Origin: Halomonas huangheensis | GTDB taxonomy: Bacteria > Pseudomonadota > Gammaproteobacteria > Pseudomonadales > Halomonadaceae | Direction of reading: 5' to 3' | Assembly (NCBI RefSeq): GCF_001431725.1 | Contig: NZ_CP013106.1 | Location: 3,038,001-3,102,000, forward strand | DNA length: 64,000 bases | In this document: positions 8,081 through 16,900 of the stretch, in pieces | How the letters are laid out: every line of letters starts with the position of its first letter | Numbering within the stretch: position 1 is the first letter of the stretch | Notes under the pieces: generated by a model | The model's input: the letters and a program-made list of their open reading frames with translations, nothing else | Told to the model about the DNA's origin: nothing | Database searches by the model: none | Position numbers and translations under genes: made by a program

Positions 8081-9091
8081 ATGACGACATACCCTCCCAT
8101 TTCCGAGGCTCGTCGGTTTTCTATTGCACCGATGATGGATTGGACGACCCGCGATTACAGGGTCTTTGCGCGTACGCTGACGCGCCATGCGCTGCTGTAT
8201 ACGGAGATGGTCACCACCGGTGCCATTCTGCATGGGCGGCCGCGTGAACGGTTCCTCGGTTACGATGCGGTCGAGCACCCTCTGGCGCTGCAGCTGGGCG
8301 GCAGTGATCCCGGTGAGTTGGCGGAGTGTGCGGCGATTGCCGAGGAGTGGGGCTATGACGAGGTCAATCTCAATGTCGGTTGCCCCAGTGATCGGGTTCA
8401 GAACAATCTGATCGGTGCCTGCCTGATGGGCCATCCGGACAAGGTCGCCACGGCGGTGCGGGCGATGCGCGAGTCGGTGTCGATTCCGGTGACGGTCAAG
8501 TGTCGTATCGGGATTGATGATCAAGATGAGGATGCCGATCTCGAGCACTTTATCCAGCAGGTTGCCGATGCCGGCTGCGAGGTCTTTATCGTCCACGCGC
8601 GCAAGGCATGGTTGCAGGGGCTATCGCCGAAGGAAAACCGTGATGTTCCGCCGCTCAACTATCCGCGTGTGCACCGCCTCAAGGCCAACCGCCCGGAGTT
8701 GCATATCGGCATCAACGGCGGCATCAAGACGCTGGAGGAGTGCCATGCGCAGCTGGAGCACGTCGATAGCGTGATGATCGGTCGCGAGGCCTATCAGAAT
8801 CCGTGGCTGCTGGCGGGTATCGATGAGGCGCTGTATGGCACTCCTGGCCCTGCTACTGATCGTCATGAGGCAGCACGGGCCATGCGCGCCTATATCGTCC
8901 GTCGCCTCGAGGAAGGCGCGAAGCTCAATCACATGACCCGCCACATGCTGGGGCTGTTTCAGGGTTGTCCTGGCGGTCGTCGTTTCCGTCGCCATCTATC
9001 CGAGAACGCGCATCGCGAAGGCGCGGGACTCAGCGTACTCGATGATGCCCTGGGGTTGGTGCCCGAGGTAGAGCCCGAAAGCGCAGCATAA
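8081..9091 (+). CDS. dusA: tRNA-dihydrouridine synthase A
   Basis: This FMN enzyme reduces uridines 20 and 20a in the tRNA D-loop using NADPH. The product has 336 residues. The N-terminal SIAPMMDWTTRDYRVF is diagnostic of DusA. The catalytic Cys101 lies in NLNVGCPSDRVQ, followed by GACLM, and KCRIGIDD and NGGI mark the TIM-barrel FMN site. The family more often has SGRFGACLM where this protein has NNLIGACLM, a small local variation. The ATG at 8081 gives the canonical N-terminus; a GTG three codons earlier is possible, and the ribosome binding site is weak in both cases. A strong terminator follows within 30 bases. Confidence 0.94.
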   Translation: MTTYPPISEARRFSIAPMMDWTTRDYRVFARTLTRHALLYTEMVTTGAILHGRPRERFLGYDAVEHPLALQLGGSDPGELAECAAIAEEWGYDEVNLNVGCPSDRVQNNLIGACLMGHPDKVATAVRAMRESVSIPVTVKCRIGIDDQDEDADLEHFIQQVADAGCEVFIVHARKAWLQGLSPKENRDVPPLNYPRVHRLKANRPELHIGINGGIKTLEECHAQLEHVDSVMIGREAYQNPWLLAGIDEALYGTPGPATDRHEAARAMRAYIVRRLEEGAKLNHMTRHMLGLFQGCPGGRRFRRHLSENAHREGAGLSVLDDALGLVPEVEPESAA

Positions 9092-9118
9092 AATGCGGCA
9101 CAGTGCCCTGACGACAAC

Positions 9119-9158
9119 GCAAACGGCCAGATCCACTATTCCGGATCTGGCCGTTTGC
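9119..9158. terminator. Strong bidirectional terminator
   Basis: Sixteen-base perfect arms (GCAAACGGCCAGATCC and its complement) with an 8-base loop lie between convergent dusA and the AstE-like gene. The arms end in AAAC/GTTT and can serve both directions. Confidence 0.85.
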
Positions 9159-9170
9159 TATTGCAGTGCT

Positions 9171-10205
9171 TCAGTAAAGCGAGTCGGGAGGTGGTTCGAG
9201 GCTTGATTGGAAGGTTTCGATGGCATTCTCCGCTTCATCGATTTCGTCGAAACGTGCGATATGGAACAGCGCCTCGCCTTCATTGACCAATGGCAGCCGG
9301 CTAGCGCCAATCACGATGCCATCAGCCATCGCCAATACCTCCCCTTCCTGATTTCCAAAGGGATCGGCGACAATGCCCAATACTTCTCCTCGGGAGACTC
9401 TCGCTCCCAGCCGGGCACGCGGACGCAGGATGCCATCAATGGGCGCACGCGCCCAGCTCGAGCCGTTGGCGACCTCTGCCGCCGGCGGTGCACGCCGGCG
9501 CTGCTCCCCCGTCAACATGCCAAGCCTGCGCATCACGCGCAGCACTCCGCGTACACCAGAAGTAATCGCCCACTCATCGAAGCGCAACGCTTCGCCTGCC
9601 TCGTAGGTCAGCACTGGAATGCCACGACTCTGGGCATAATGACGCAAGCTGCCCTCGCGCAGTTCCGCATTGAGAATCACCGGCGCGCCGAATGCATCCG
9701 CCATACGCCGTGTCTCGTCATCGGCCTTATCCAGTTGCGCGCGAACCTGCGGCAGGTTGGTGCGATGAATGGCACCGGTGTGCAGGTCGATGATATGGGT
9801 CGCGTGATCGACGATCTGCTGGCGAAACAGCGCGGCGATACGCCCACCGAGTGAACCGACTTCGCTGCCGGGAAAGCAACGGTTGAGGTCGCGTCGATCC
9901 GGCAGATATCGAGAGTGCTGCACGAAACCGAAGATATTGACGACCGGCACGGCAATCAACGTGCCTCGCAGGCGGTTGATCTGCCTCGAATGCAGCAGAC
10001 GCCGTACGATCTCGACACCATTGATCTCATCACCATGAATGGCACTACAGACCAACAAGGTTGGTCCTGGCTGGCGGCCGTGTACAACCTCCACAGAGAT
10101 GTCGAGCGGAGCATGGGTATAGAGCTTGGCAATGGGGACGTCAATCTGCGCACGGGTGCCGGGTGCGACACGAACCCCGGCCAGTTCAAAGGGAGCACGA
10201 GCCAT
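9171..10205 (-). CDS. Succinylglutamate desuccinylase/aspartoacylase family zinc hydrolase
   Basis: The product has 345 residues and belongs to the M14-like AstE/ASPA family, which removes acyl groups from N-acylated amino acids. Zinc ligands are visible as His57 and Glu60 in AIHGDEINGVEIV and His142 in DLHTG; DLNRCFPG (106-113) is the usual substrate-loop motif. The C-terminal third is a beta-rich domain (residues 250-330) typical of the bacterial subgroup. The substrate is unknown; no ast operon is nearby, so arginine catabolism is not implied. The start at 10205 is preceded by AAGGAAC; the longer frame to 10262 has no such site. It diverges from a TetR gene 256 bases away. Confidence 0.85.
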   Translation of the reverse strand: MARAPFELAGVRVAPGTRAQIDVPIAKLYTHAPLDISVEVVHGRQPGPTLLVCSAIHGDEINGVEIVRRLLHSRQINRLRGTLIAVPVVNIFGFVQHSRYLPDRRDLNRCFPGSEVGSLGGRIAALFRQQIVDHATHIIDLHTGAIHRTNLPQVRAQLDKADDETRRMADAFGAPVILNAELREGSLRHYAQSRGIPVLTYEAGEALRFDEWAITSGVRGVLRVMRRLGMLTGEQRRRAPPAAEVANGSSWARAPIDGILRPRARLGARVSRGEVLGIVADPFGNQEGEVLAMADGIVIGASRLPLVNEGEALFHIARFDEIDEAENAIETFQSSLEPPPDSLY

Positions 10206-10461
10206 GGTAGTTCCTTGTACCGATCTTGCCTGCCACCGCAACGGCAGGGACGCGGAATGCACGAAATGTCTGCGTCCTCATGGACTTGGGATCATGTTCA
10301 CCATGCCACAGACAACCGGGATTCCTTATGCTCCTTATACCGTGACAGTGTCGCTAAAACGAGTCCAATTTTCTGAGACATATGTACCAATTCCGTCTAC
10401 GGCACACTCTCCTGATGAGGTAGAATATGTATATTCACCCTGCCGGAGATTGCTCGTCATC
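10206..10461. promoter_or_regulatory. Divergent promoter region of the AstE-like gene and the TetR gene
   Basis: This 256-base region separates two divergently read genes. It contains the palindrome ACATATGT (10378-10385) within GAGACATATGTACC, a possible TetR half-site, and an AT-rich stretch at 10320-10345. A TetR protein usually represses its own gene from such a region. No operator is proven. Confidence 0.4.
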
Positions 10462-11082
10462 ATGGTTCGTCGCACCAAGGCCGAAGCTGCCGCTACTCGA
10501 GAAGCACTGCTCGACGCTGCGGAGGAAGTCTTTCTCGAGCGTGGTGTCGCCAATGCTTCTCTGGACCTGATTTCCCGTCGAGCCGGCGTCACTCGCGGAG
10601 CGCTCTATTGGCACTTCCGCAACAAGGGTGACCTGTTTCGTGCCATGCTCGATCGCGTGCGCATGCCTTTCGAGGACCTGATCACGGCGCTGGATGATCC
10701 TACCCTCGCTGATCGGCCTCTCGAGGCCCTGCGCCTGGGCTGCCATGCTGGGGTCAAACACCTCGATACCCCACATCACCGGCGCGTACACAGCATTCTG
10801 CTGCATCACTGTGAGCGCTCTACGGATTTTGACCCACTTGAGGTCAAGGATGAGATTGCCGACGAGTGTCGTGAGGTTTTCCTGCGCCATTTCCGCCAGG
10901 CGCAAATCAATCAGCAGTTACGTGAGGGACTGACACCCGAGCAGGCCACACGGCTATTCCACTATGCGCTCAGTGGCCAGTTCTGGGAGTGGTTGAGAGC
11001 ACCAGACGCCTACTCGTTGCGTGAGCATGGGCCGGAGCTGGTCGATACGCTGATTGGTCTGATCCGCCGCGACCCCGACTGA
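10462..11082 (+). CDS. TetR/AcrR family transcriptional regulator
   Basis: The product has 206 residues. The N-terminal TetR helix-turn-helix lies at residues 10-56: the AEEVFLERG helix, then ISRRAGVTRGALYWHFRNKG, which is close to AcrR, TtgR and SmeT, repressors of RND pumps. The C-terminal half (70-200) is the helical ligand-binding domain. The ATG at 10462 gives the canonical length and replaces a longer open frame reaching back to 10126. An RND efflux operon begins about 1.1 kb downstream on the opposite strand, with one membrane gene between, so this protein is a plausible regulator of that pump. That link is inference from family and proximity. Confidence 0.9.
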   Translation: MVRRTKAEAAATREALLDAAEEVFLERGVANASLDLISRRAGVTRGALYWHFRNKGDLFRAMLDRVRMPFEDLITALDDPTLADRPLEALRLGCHAGVKHLDTPHHRRVHSILLHHCERSTDFDPLEVKDEIADECREVFLRHFRQAQINQQLREGLTPEQATRLFHYALSGQFWEWLRAPDAYSLREHGPELVDTLIGLIRRDPD

Positions 11083-11223
11083 TGACTCGCCAGTTCTCGC
11101 CAGTTGCCGAGCTATTACCGCCCTCGGGCTAGCTGCACCCGAGGGTGGTGCCTCTTCCATGCGTCGGTACCGGCATGAACACCCGCGCGAGCACCAGCAC
11201 AAACCTGAGCACTGACGTTGGTT

Positions 11224-11937
11224 CTAATGCGAGTGTGAATGAGCGTTATCGCCCTCTTCATCATAATGGGGACGTTCATGACGTTCGATCAACTTGAGGT
11301 GAACCAGGCGCGCCCGAGCATCGAGAAAATCCTTCTCCGCAACTGAACGGAAGCGATCCTCCTCAGCGAGATACTTGACCAGTACCCGTGTTTCCCCTCC
11401 CTGAGGCATGGCGCCGGGCTTGCCCTTGAGACAGATTTCCCGAGTACCGTCACTGCACAGCACAGCGCGACAACATCCTGAGTCGTCGGCGTAACCCACC
11501 ACCTGCACACGCTCACCCAACAGACAACGCTGGCAGAGCGCTGGATGATCGCGCCACTTTTTCGCCAATGCACGACAGGTACGGGCTGCCAGCGGCGATG
11601 CCAGCGCGAAGGCGCCCCATAGTATGACCATCCCCAGCGGAATGATAACCAGAGCAAGATCGAACCAGCGCAGGACCAGCAGATCCGCTGCAAGCGTAAT
11701 GAGCCCTGCATATAGCCACAGCACACTCAACGCCACCGTTACCGGAATGCCGGCGAAACCCAGCGAGACCATGGTGCTTGCCAAGTGGTCATCGCGCAGG
11801 CTGTCGTGTTCGAAAACCTGTAACGGCACCAGGCGCAGCGCCACCAGTAACCAGTAAAGCCCTATCACAGGCAGCAGGATGGTGAAGAAAATGACAGGGA
11901 AGCCAAAGGCAGTGTCCCTGATGAGTTCAATATCCAT
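11224..11937 (-). CDS. Inner-membrane protein with C-terminal OB-like domain
   Basis: The product has 237 residues. Three or four hydrophobic segments (about 10-32, 55-82, 88-118) precede a soluble, Cys-rich stretch (CQRC, then SGCCRAVLC) and a beta-rich region with VLVKYL. The tail ends in HSHSH. The architecture resembles YqiJ-type proteins (membrane segments plus an OB-fold related to NfeD), but similarity is weak and I do not give a name. The four paired cysteines and His tail could bind a metal; this is speculation. The gene lies alone on the minus strand between the TetR gene and the RND operon terminator, with GGAGGGTTATC just before the ATG. Confidence 0.65.
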   Translation of the reverse strand: MDIELIRDTAFGFPVIFFTILLPVIGLYWLLVALRLVPLQVFEHDSLRDDHLASTMVSLGFAGIPVTVALSVLWLYAGLITLAADLLVLRWFDLALVIIPLGMVILWGAFALASPLAARTCRALAKKWRDHPALCQRCLLGERVQVVGYADDSGCCRAVLCSDGTREICLKGKPGAMPQGGETRVLVKYLAEEDRFRSVAEKDFLDARARLVHLKLIERHERPHYDEEGDNAHSHSH

Positions 11938-12074
11938 GATAACCCTCCTTCCGCCGAAACCAACCAGCCAGCTACACCTATCAGCATAGCTATGATTGAG
12001 CGTAATGTGGCGAGTTTTCCTTTTTACAACAATGTTTTGTAGTTAAAGATCATTTTGCAGTGCAGCATCAACAC

Positions 12075-12097
12075 ACAGCCTTGAACGATAAGGCTGT
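12075..12097. other. Unassigned hairpin
   Basis: Perfect arms ACAGCCTT and AAGGCTGT enclose a 7-base loop. No T-run follows on either strand, so it is not a standard terminator. It lies between the RND terminator and the preceding membrane-protein gene. Confidence 0.4.
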
Positions 12098-12115
12098 ATG
12101 CAGATATGAAAGAAA

Positions 12116-12139
12116 AGACACCGCCCGAAGGCGGTGTCT
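12116..12139 (-). terminator. Terminator of the RND efflux operon
   Basis: On the minus strand AGACACCGCC, a TTCG loop and GGCGGTGTCT are followed by TTTCTTTC. This is a textbook rho-independent terminator 30 bases after the transporter stop codon. Confidence 0.9.
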
Positions 12140-12167
12140 GGAAGGGTAAAACAGAGTCGTAAGCAGG

Positions 12168-15100
12168 TTATCCCTTGCTCGGCTCTTTATCTTCGTCCTG
12201 CTCGTGTTCCTTGCTACCGAACATCTTGTGCGACAAGGTCGCAATCATGGCGTAGAAGGCCGGTACGAAACAGCTACCGATAATCGCCACTGATGCCATA
12301 CCTACCGCCACTGTAGTACCGATATGGTGACTACTGGTATCACTGGCACCGGTTGCCAATGCCAGTGGCAAGGTACCGAAGATGAAGGCGAGCGAGGTCA
12401 TGACGATCGGACGGAAACGCAGTTCCGCTGCGATGATCGCCGCTTCACGAATACTCTTGCCCATCTCCTTGCGCTGCAACTCGGCAAATTCGACGATCAG
12501 GATGGCATTCTTCGCCGCCAGGCCTATCACCACCAGCAAGCCGATCTGTACGTAGACGCTGGTATCGAGCCCACGCATGGCAATACCGGCGATACTACCG
12601 AGTACCGCGAAAGGCGTCGCTGTCAGTACCGCCAACGGCAAGGACCAACTCTCGTACTGGGCGGCCAGGATCAGGAAGATCATCACCATGCCGAAGACGA
12701 TGGCGATGGTACCTGCATTACCTTGGGTGCTTTCCTGATAAGCGGTACCGGTCCAGCCCATCCCCCAATCGCTGCCCAGAGTCTCCTGGACAATGCCTTC
12801 CATCTCCAGGATTGCCTGGGTCGAAGAGTAGCCCGGCGCAGGCCCCCCCTGGAACTGGGCTGCAGAGTACACGCCAAAGCGCGTCACTGCCGCAGGAGCC
12901 GCCTGGCGTTCAAGTGTCACGAACTCCGACAATGGAATGCGCTCACCATTACCACCACGCACATAGACATGATTGATGTCTTCGGGCGTGTCCCGGAACT
13001 CCGACTCGTTCTGCAGATAGACCTGGAAGTTACGGTTCTGATAACTGAAGAAGTTGACGAAGCCATTACCGAAGGTATTGGATAGCGTCGAGTTCAGATC
13101 AGTCAGCGAAACACCGTAACTGAGCGCCTTCTTCTGATCGATCTCGGCGCGGTAGGACGGCACATTGACGCTGAAGGTCGTGAAGACCTGGCTCAGCATC
13201 GGGTTCTGCGCCGCTGCGCCCATGACCTTGAGAGACGCCTGGTAGATTTCTTCCGGCGAAGCACCGCCGTAGGACTGCAGGTATCCGGTGAAACCACCCG
13301 TGGTCGACAGGCCCATGATCGGAGGCATGTTGAATGCCATCACCGAGCCACCATCAAGCTCACCGCCGATCTGCATGATCTTGCCGATCAGATCGGTTGC
13401 CGTGGTTTCGCGTTCGTCCCAGGGCTCCATATTGATGAAGATGATGCCTCGCGCGGTGTTCACCGAGCTGGACAACATGTCATAGCCGGCGATGGCCGAA
13501 GAGTACTGGACGCCCGGCACTTCCTCGATGCGTTCACTGAGTTTCGACATGTATTCGCGAGTACGCGCCAGCGATGCCGAGTCAGGCAGCGTGACAGCGG
13601 CCAGCACGATGCCCTGATCCGTCTCGGGCACCAACGTCGAGGGCGTGTTCTCGTACAACCACCAGGAACCGACCATCACCAACGCGACCAATGCCAGCGT
13701 CAACACCCAGGCGCGTACCAGCAGCTTCACTACCTTCATGAAGATGGCAGTGACACCGGCAAAGAAACGATCGAACAGACGCAACGGTGTACGCACCGCG
13801 CGCATGAAAGGCGATTCCTTGCGATGCAGGTCATGCTTGATGAAGATCGCCGACAGCGCAGGCGTGAAGGTCAGAGCCATCAGTGCCGAGAACGCCACCG
13901 AGATGGCGATGGTCAGGGCGAACTGCTGATAGATCTGCCCGGTGAACCCACCGAGGAACGCTACCGGCACGAATACCGCCGCCATGATCAATGACGTGGC
14001 GATAACCGGTCCGCCCACTTCACGCATGGCCTCGACGGTGGCTTGCCGGACGGTGATATCCTCGTCTTCGGACAGCACCCGCTCGACGTTCTCCACCACC
14101 AATATCGCGTCATCCACCACGATACCTATCGCCAGAACCATGGCGAACAGCGTCAGAAGGTTGATCGAAAAACCGAAGACGTAGAAGCCGGCGAAGGTCG
14201 CCAGTACCGACACCGGTACCACCGACATGGCAATGACCGTAAAGCGCCAGTTCTGCAGGAAGATAAACAGAATCACGCCGACGATCAGGAATGCTTCGAT
14301 GAAGGTGTGGAGTACGGTTTCCACCGACGCATCGATGAACAGCGTGGTGTCATAGGGCACCACATACTCCAGGCCAGGCGGGAAGCGTGCCTGCAGGTCA
14401 TCCATCTTGGCCTTGACCATCTCGGCCGTTTCAAGGGCGTTGGCACCGGGTTGCTGGTTGACGATGATCGGCGTCATGGTCGAGCCGTTGAGACGTGCCT
14501 CAACGCCATAGAAGGATGCACCGAGCTCGATACGCGCCACATCATCGAGCGTCAGCGCCGAGCCATCAGGATTGGTACGCAACAGGATGTTGCGGAACTC
14601 CTCGGTGCTCGATAGCCGTCCACCCGCAGTGATGGTGTAGGTAAAGGCTCGCGGATTATCGGTTGGCGTCGACGCCAGGCTACCCGCGGGCACCTCGGTA
14701 TTCTGCGCCTGGATGGCTGCCGCAACTTCAGAAGGCGTCAGATCATACTCGGCCAGCTTGTTGGGGTCCATCCAGATGCGCATGGCAAACTCGCCGCCAC
14801 CCAACACCTCGGCTTCACCGACACCTGGTACCTGGCGCAGCTCGTCGAGGATATTCAGCGTCGCATAGTTCTGCATGTAGATATCGTTGTAGTCGCCTGT
14901 CGGCGAGATCAACGACACCAGCATCAGGATCTGGCTTGAGCGCAACTCAACCTGAACACCCTGCTGCTGTACAGCCTCGGGAAGCTGTGACAGCGCGCCC
15001 TGAACCCGGTTGTTGACGTTGATGGTGTTGATATCACCGTCGGTACCGATGTTGAAGGCCACGCTCAGGCTCATCGAGCCATTGTCGGAGCTGGTCGAGT

Positions 15101-15341
15101 TCATGTAGAGCATGTCCTCGACACCATTGATTGCTTCCGCCAACGGCGCGGCCACCGTCTGTGCCACGGTTTCAGCATCCGCCCCCGGGAAGGAAGCAGA
15201 TACCGATACCGTCGGCGGCACTACCGAGGGATACTGCTCGATCGGCAGCACCCGCATGCTCATGGCACCGATGATGGTCAGGATAATCGCCAGAACCGAG
15301 GCAAAGATCGGTCGCTTGATGAAGAAGTTGGCGAAGTTCAT
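12168..15341 (-). CDS. RND multidrug efflux transporter, AcrB/MexB (HAE1) type
   Basis: The inner-membrane proton/drug antiporter of a tripartite pump, 1057 residues, a standard HAE1 length. It begins MNFANFFIKRPIFASVLA, the conserved first helix, and contains the TM4 proton-relay pair in AIGIVVDDAILVVENVERVL. The two halves each show a periplasmic porter/docking loop, and the second half ends with the usual TM12 motif and a charged cytoplasmic tail (KEHEQDEDKEPSKG). Its ATG overlaps the adaptor stop codon (ATGA), so the two are translationally coupled. Substrates cannot be read from sequence; AcrB/MexB relatives export hydrophobic antibiotics, dyes, bile acids and solvents. Confidence 0.95.
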   Translation of the reverse strand: MNFANFFIKRPIFASVLAIILTIIGAMSMRVLPIEQYPSVVPPTVSVSASFPGADAETVAQTVAAPLAEAINGVEDMLYMNSTSSDNGSMSLSVAFNIGTDGDINTINVNNRVQGALSQLPEAVQQQGVQVELRSSQILMLVSLISPTGDYNDIYMQNYATLNILDELRQVPGVGEAEVLGGGEFAMRIWMDPNKLAEYDLTPSEVAAAIQAQNTEVPAGSLASTPTDNPRAFTYTITAGGRLSSTEEFRNILLRTNPDGSALTLDDVARIELGASFYGVEARLNGSTMTPIIVNQQPGANALETAEMVKAKMDDLQARFPPGLEYVVPYDTTLFIDASVETVLHTFIEAFLIVGVILFIFLQNWRFTVIAMSVVPVSVLATFAGFYVFGFSINLLTLFAMVLAIGIVVDDAILVVENVERVLSEDEDITVRQATVEAMREVGGPVIATSLIMAAVFVPVAFLGGFTGQIYQQFALTIAISVAFSALMALTFTPALSAIFIKHDLHRKESPFMRAVRTPLRLFDRFFAGVTAIFMKVVKLLVRAWVLTLALVALVMVGSWWLYENTPSTLVPETDQGIVLAAVTLPDSASLARTREYMSKLSERIEEVPGVQYSSAIAGYDMLSSSVNTARGIIFINMEPWDERETTATDLIGKIMQIGGELDGGSVMAFNMPPIMGLSTTGGFTGYLQSYGGASPEEIYQASLKVMGAAAQNPMLSQVFTTFSVNVPSYRAEIDQKKALSYGVSLTDLNSTLSNTFGNGFVNFFSYQNRNFQVYLQNESEFRDTPEDINHVYVRGGNGERIPLSEFVTLERQAAPAAVTRFGVYSAAQFQGGPAPGYSSTQAILEMEGIVQETLGSDWGMGWTGTAYQESTQGNAGTIAIVFGMVMIFLILAAQYESWSLPLAVLTATPFAVLGSIAGIAMRGLDTSVYVQIGLLVVIGLAAKNAILIVEFAELQRKEMGKSIREAAIIAAELRFRPIVMTSLAFIFGTLPLALATGASDTSSHHIGTTVAVGMASVAIIGSCFVPAFYAMIATLSHKMFGSKEHEQDEDKEPSKG

Positions 15342-16768
15342 TCGTTACCCGCTCCCTGCGCCTCCTGCGCCTCCGGATCGGACTCGGCATCGCTGCTCAT
15401 CGGCACCTGCTGAGCAGCATCACCACTGTTGCCAGTTGCCGCCTCGGCACTGTCATTGGCCGGAGCCTCCTCAGTCGGAGCCGCTGACTGTGACGCTGCG
15501 GGGGCTTCAGCGGCGCCATCACCAGCCGCTGCCGCCGGCTCACCACCGCCGGCCGCTGCCTGCTGCTGAGCCTGCTGCTGTTGCTGCTCCTGCATGAATT
15601 GCTGCATCAGCGCTTCCGCATCACCATCAAACGGCTGCGGCTCAATCGGCGTACCCGGCTTGATGGATGACGGGTCGCCAACAACGACCCGCTCACCGGC
15701 CTCGATACCACCGACCAGAATCTGCCACGCACCAGCAGGTTCCCCCAGTTGCACCGGGCGAGCACGTGCGATGTTGTCTTCATCCAGAACAAACACCTGC
15801 GGCCCCATCAGGCCCTGAGTCATCGCCAGTTCAGGGACTGCCAGCACGTTGAAGCGCTTCATGCCATCGAGGCGTACACGCACGAACTGGCCCGGCAGTA
15901 TTGAACCTTCCGGATTGGCAAAGGTGGCCTGCGCCTGCACGGTACTGGTACCCGTGTCGACACGCGCGCCGAGGAACTCCAGGTGGCCCTTGAGCTGGCT
16001 GCTCGGCTGACCTTCCATGCCGGGCACTTCCAGGGTCGCGCCGATATCGGTGACCTTCTGATCCTGCAACTGACGGCGCAGCTCGAAGGCATCACGCTGT
16101 GGTAACTGGAAACGAACTTCCAGCGGATCCAGCGGCGTGATCGTTGCCAACTCAGTTCCTGAGCTGACGAGGTTACCGATATTGACCTGGCTCAAGCTGA
16201 TCAGCCCGGAAACCGGAGCCTTGACATCGGCATAGTTCAGATCGAGCTTGGCACTATTGAGTGCGGCCTGGGCCTGGGCCACGCTGGCGTTGGCCACTCG
16301 TGCATCGGCCAGCGCCTGATCAACCTGCTGACGGCTCACCGAGTTCTGAGCGGCCAGTTGCTGGAAACGGTTGGCATCACGCTGAGCACGCGCCAGAGTG
16401 GCCTGAGCACTGGCCAGGTCCGCTTCACGCTGCTCAACTGTGGACTGATAGAGATCGGGCTCGATGGAATACAGGCTCTGGCCTTCTTCAACCATGTCAC
16501 CCGGTTCGAACTTGCGCTCCTCCAGGTAGCCGGTTACACGTGCCACCAGCGTTACTTCCTGGTCACTTCTGAGCTTGGACGGGTAAGACTTGTCGAGGGG
16601 AAGGTCCTGCCGCTGCAGTGTTCCCACTTCAACCGCCTTGGGCGGCATCTGTTGCTCGCCCCCGGCACCAGCCTGTTGTGACGCGGCGTCATCCTGGCCG
16701 CAGCCAGCAATCAACAAGGCCGCCGCCAGGGCCACCAGGGGGCGCCCTTGAGAGGTAAAGATTTTCAT
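15338..16768 (-). CDS. RND periplasmic adaptor lipoprotein (AcrA/MexA type) with long low-complexity tail
   Basis: The membrane-fusion subunit linking the RND pump to its outer-membrane channel. Residues 1-22 form a lipoprotein signal with lipobox LIAGC, so Cys23 is lipidated. The biotinyl-lipoyl domain (about 55-100 and 190-210), a coiled-coil hairpin of heptads (100-170) and the beta-barrel and membrane-proximal domains follow in order. Typical family length is 380-400; this one has 476 because the last 90 residues are Gln/Ala/Glu/Ser-rich low-complexity sequence, beginning with MQQFMQEQQQQQAQQQ and ending acidic. AAAGGAATC precedes the ATG by about ten bases. It overlaps the transporter gene by four bases. 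Confidence 0.94.
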   Translation of the reverse strand: MKIFTSQGRPLVALAAALLIAGCGQDDAASQQAGAGGEQQMPPKAVEVGTLQRQDLPLDKSYPSKLRSDQEVTLVARVTGYLEERKFEPGDMVEEGQSLYSIEPDLYQSTVEQREADLASAQATLARAQRDANRFQQLAAQNSVSRQQVDQALADARVANASVAQAQAALNSAKLDLNYADVKAPVSGLISLSQVNIGNLVSSGTELATITPLDPLEVRFQLPQRDAFELRRQLQDQKVTDIGATLEVPGMEGQPSSQLKGHLEFLGARVDTGTSTVQAQATFANPEGSILPGQFVRVRLDGMKRFNVLAVPELAMTQGLMGPQVFVLDEDNIARARPVQLGEPAGAWQILVGGIEAGERVVVGDPSSIKPGTPIEPQPFDGDAEALMQQFMQEQQQQQAQQQAAAGGGEPAAAAGDGAAEAPAASQSAAPTEEAPANDSAEAATGNSGDAAQQVPMSSDAESDPEAQEAQGAGNE

Positions 16769-16900
16769 CCCTGTGATTCCTTTAGGGGGGTCTTTATATG
16801 TACGTCAGGGGCGAGCCAGAGATACTGAAGCGTCTGCCCCTGACCCACCTTACTCGTTGCCGAAGGGTGCTTCGGCCCATCGTATCGTTATTGAGTTTCG

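Noticed and set aside
12324..15016. Several plus-strand frames opposite the RND transporter
   Set aside because: All lie inside the strong RND coding region on the other strand and have low-complexity, His/Arg-rich translations.
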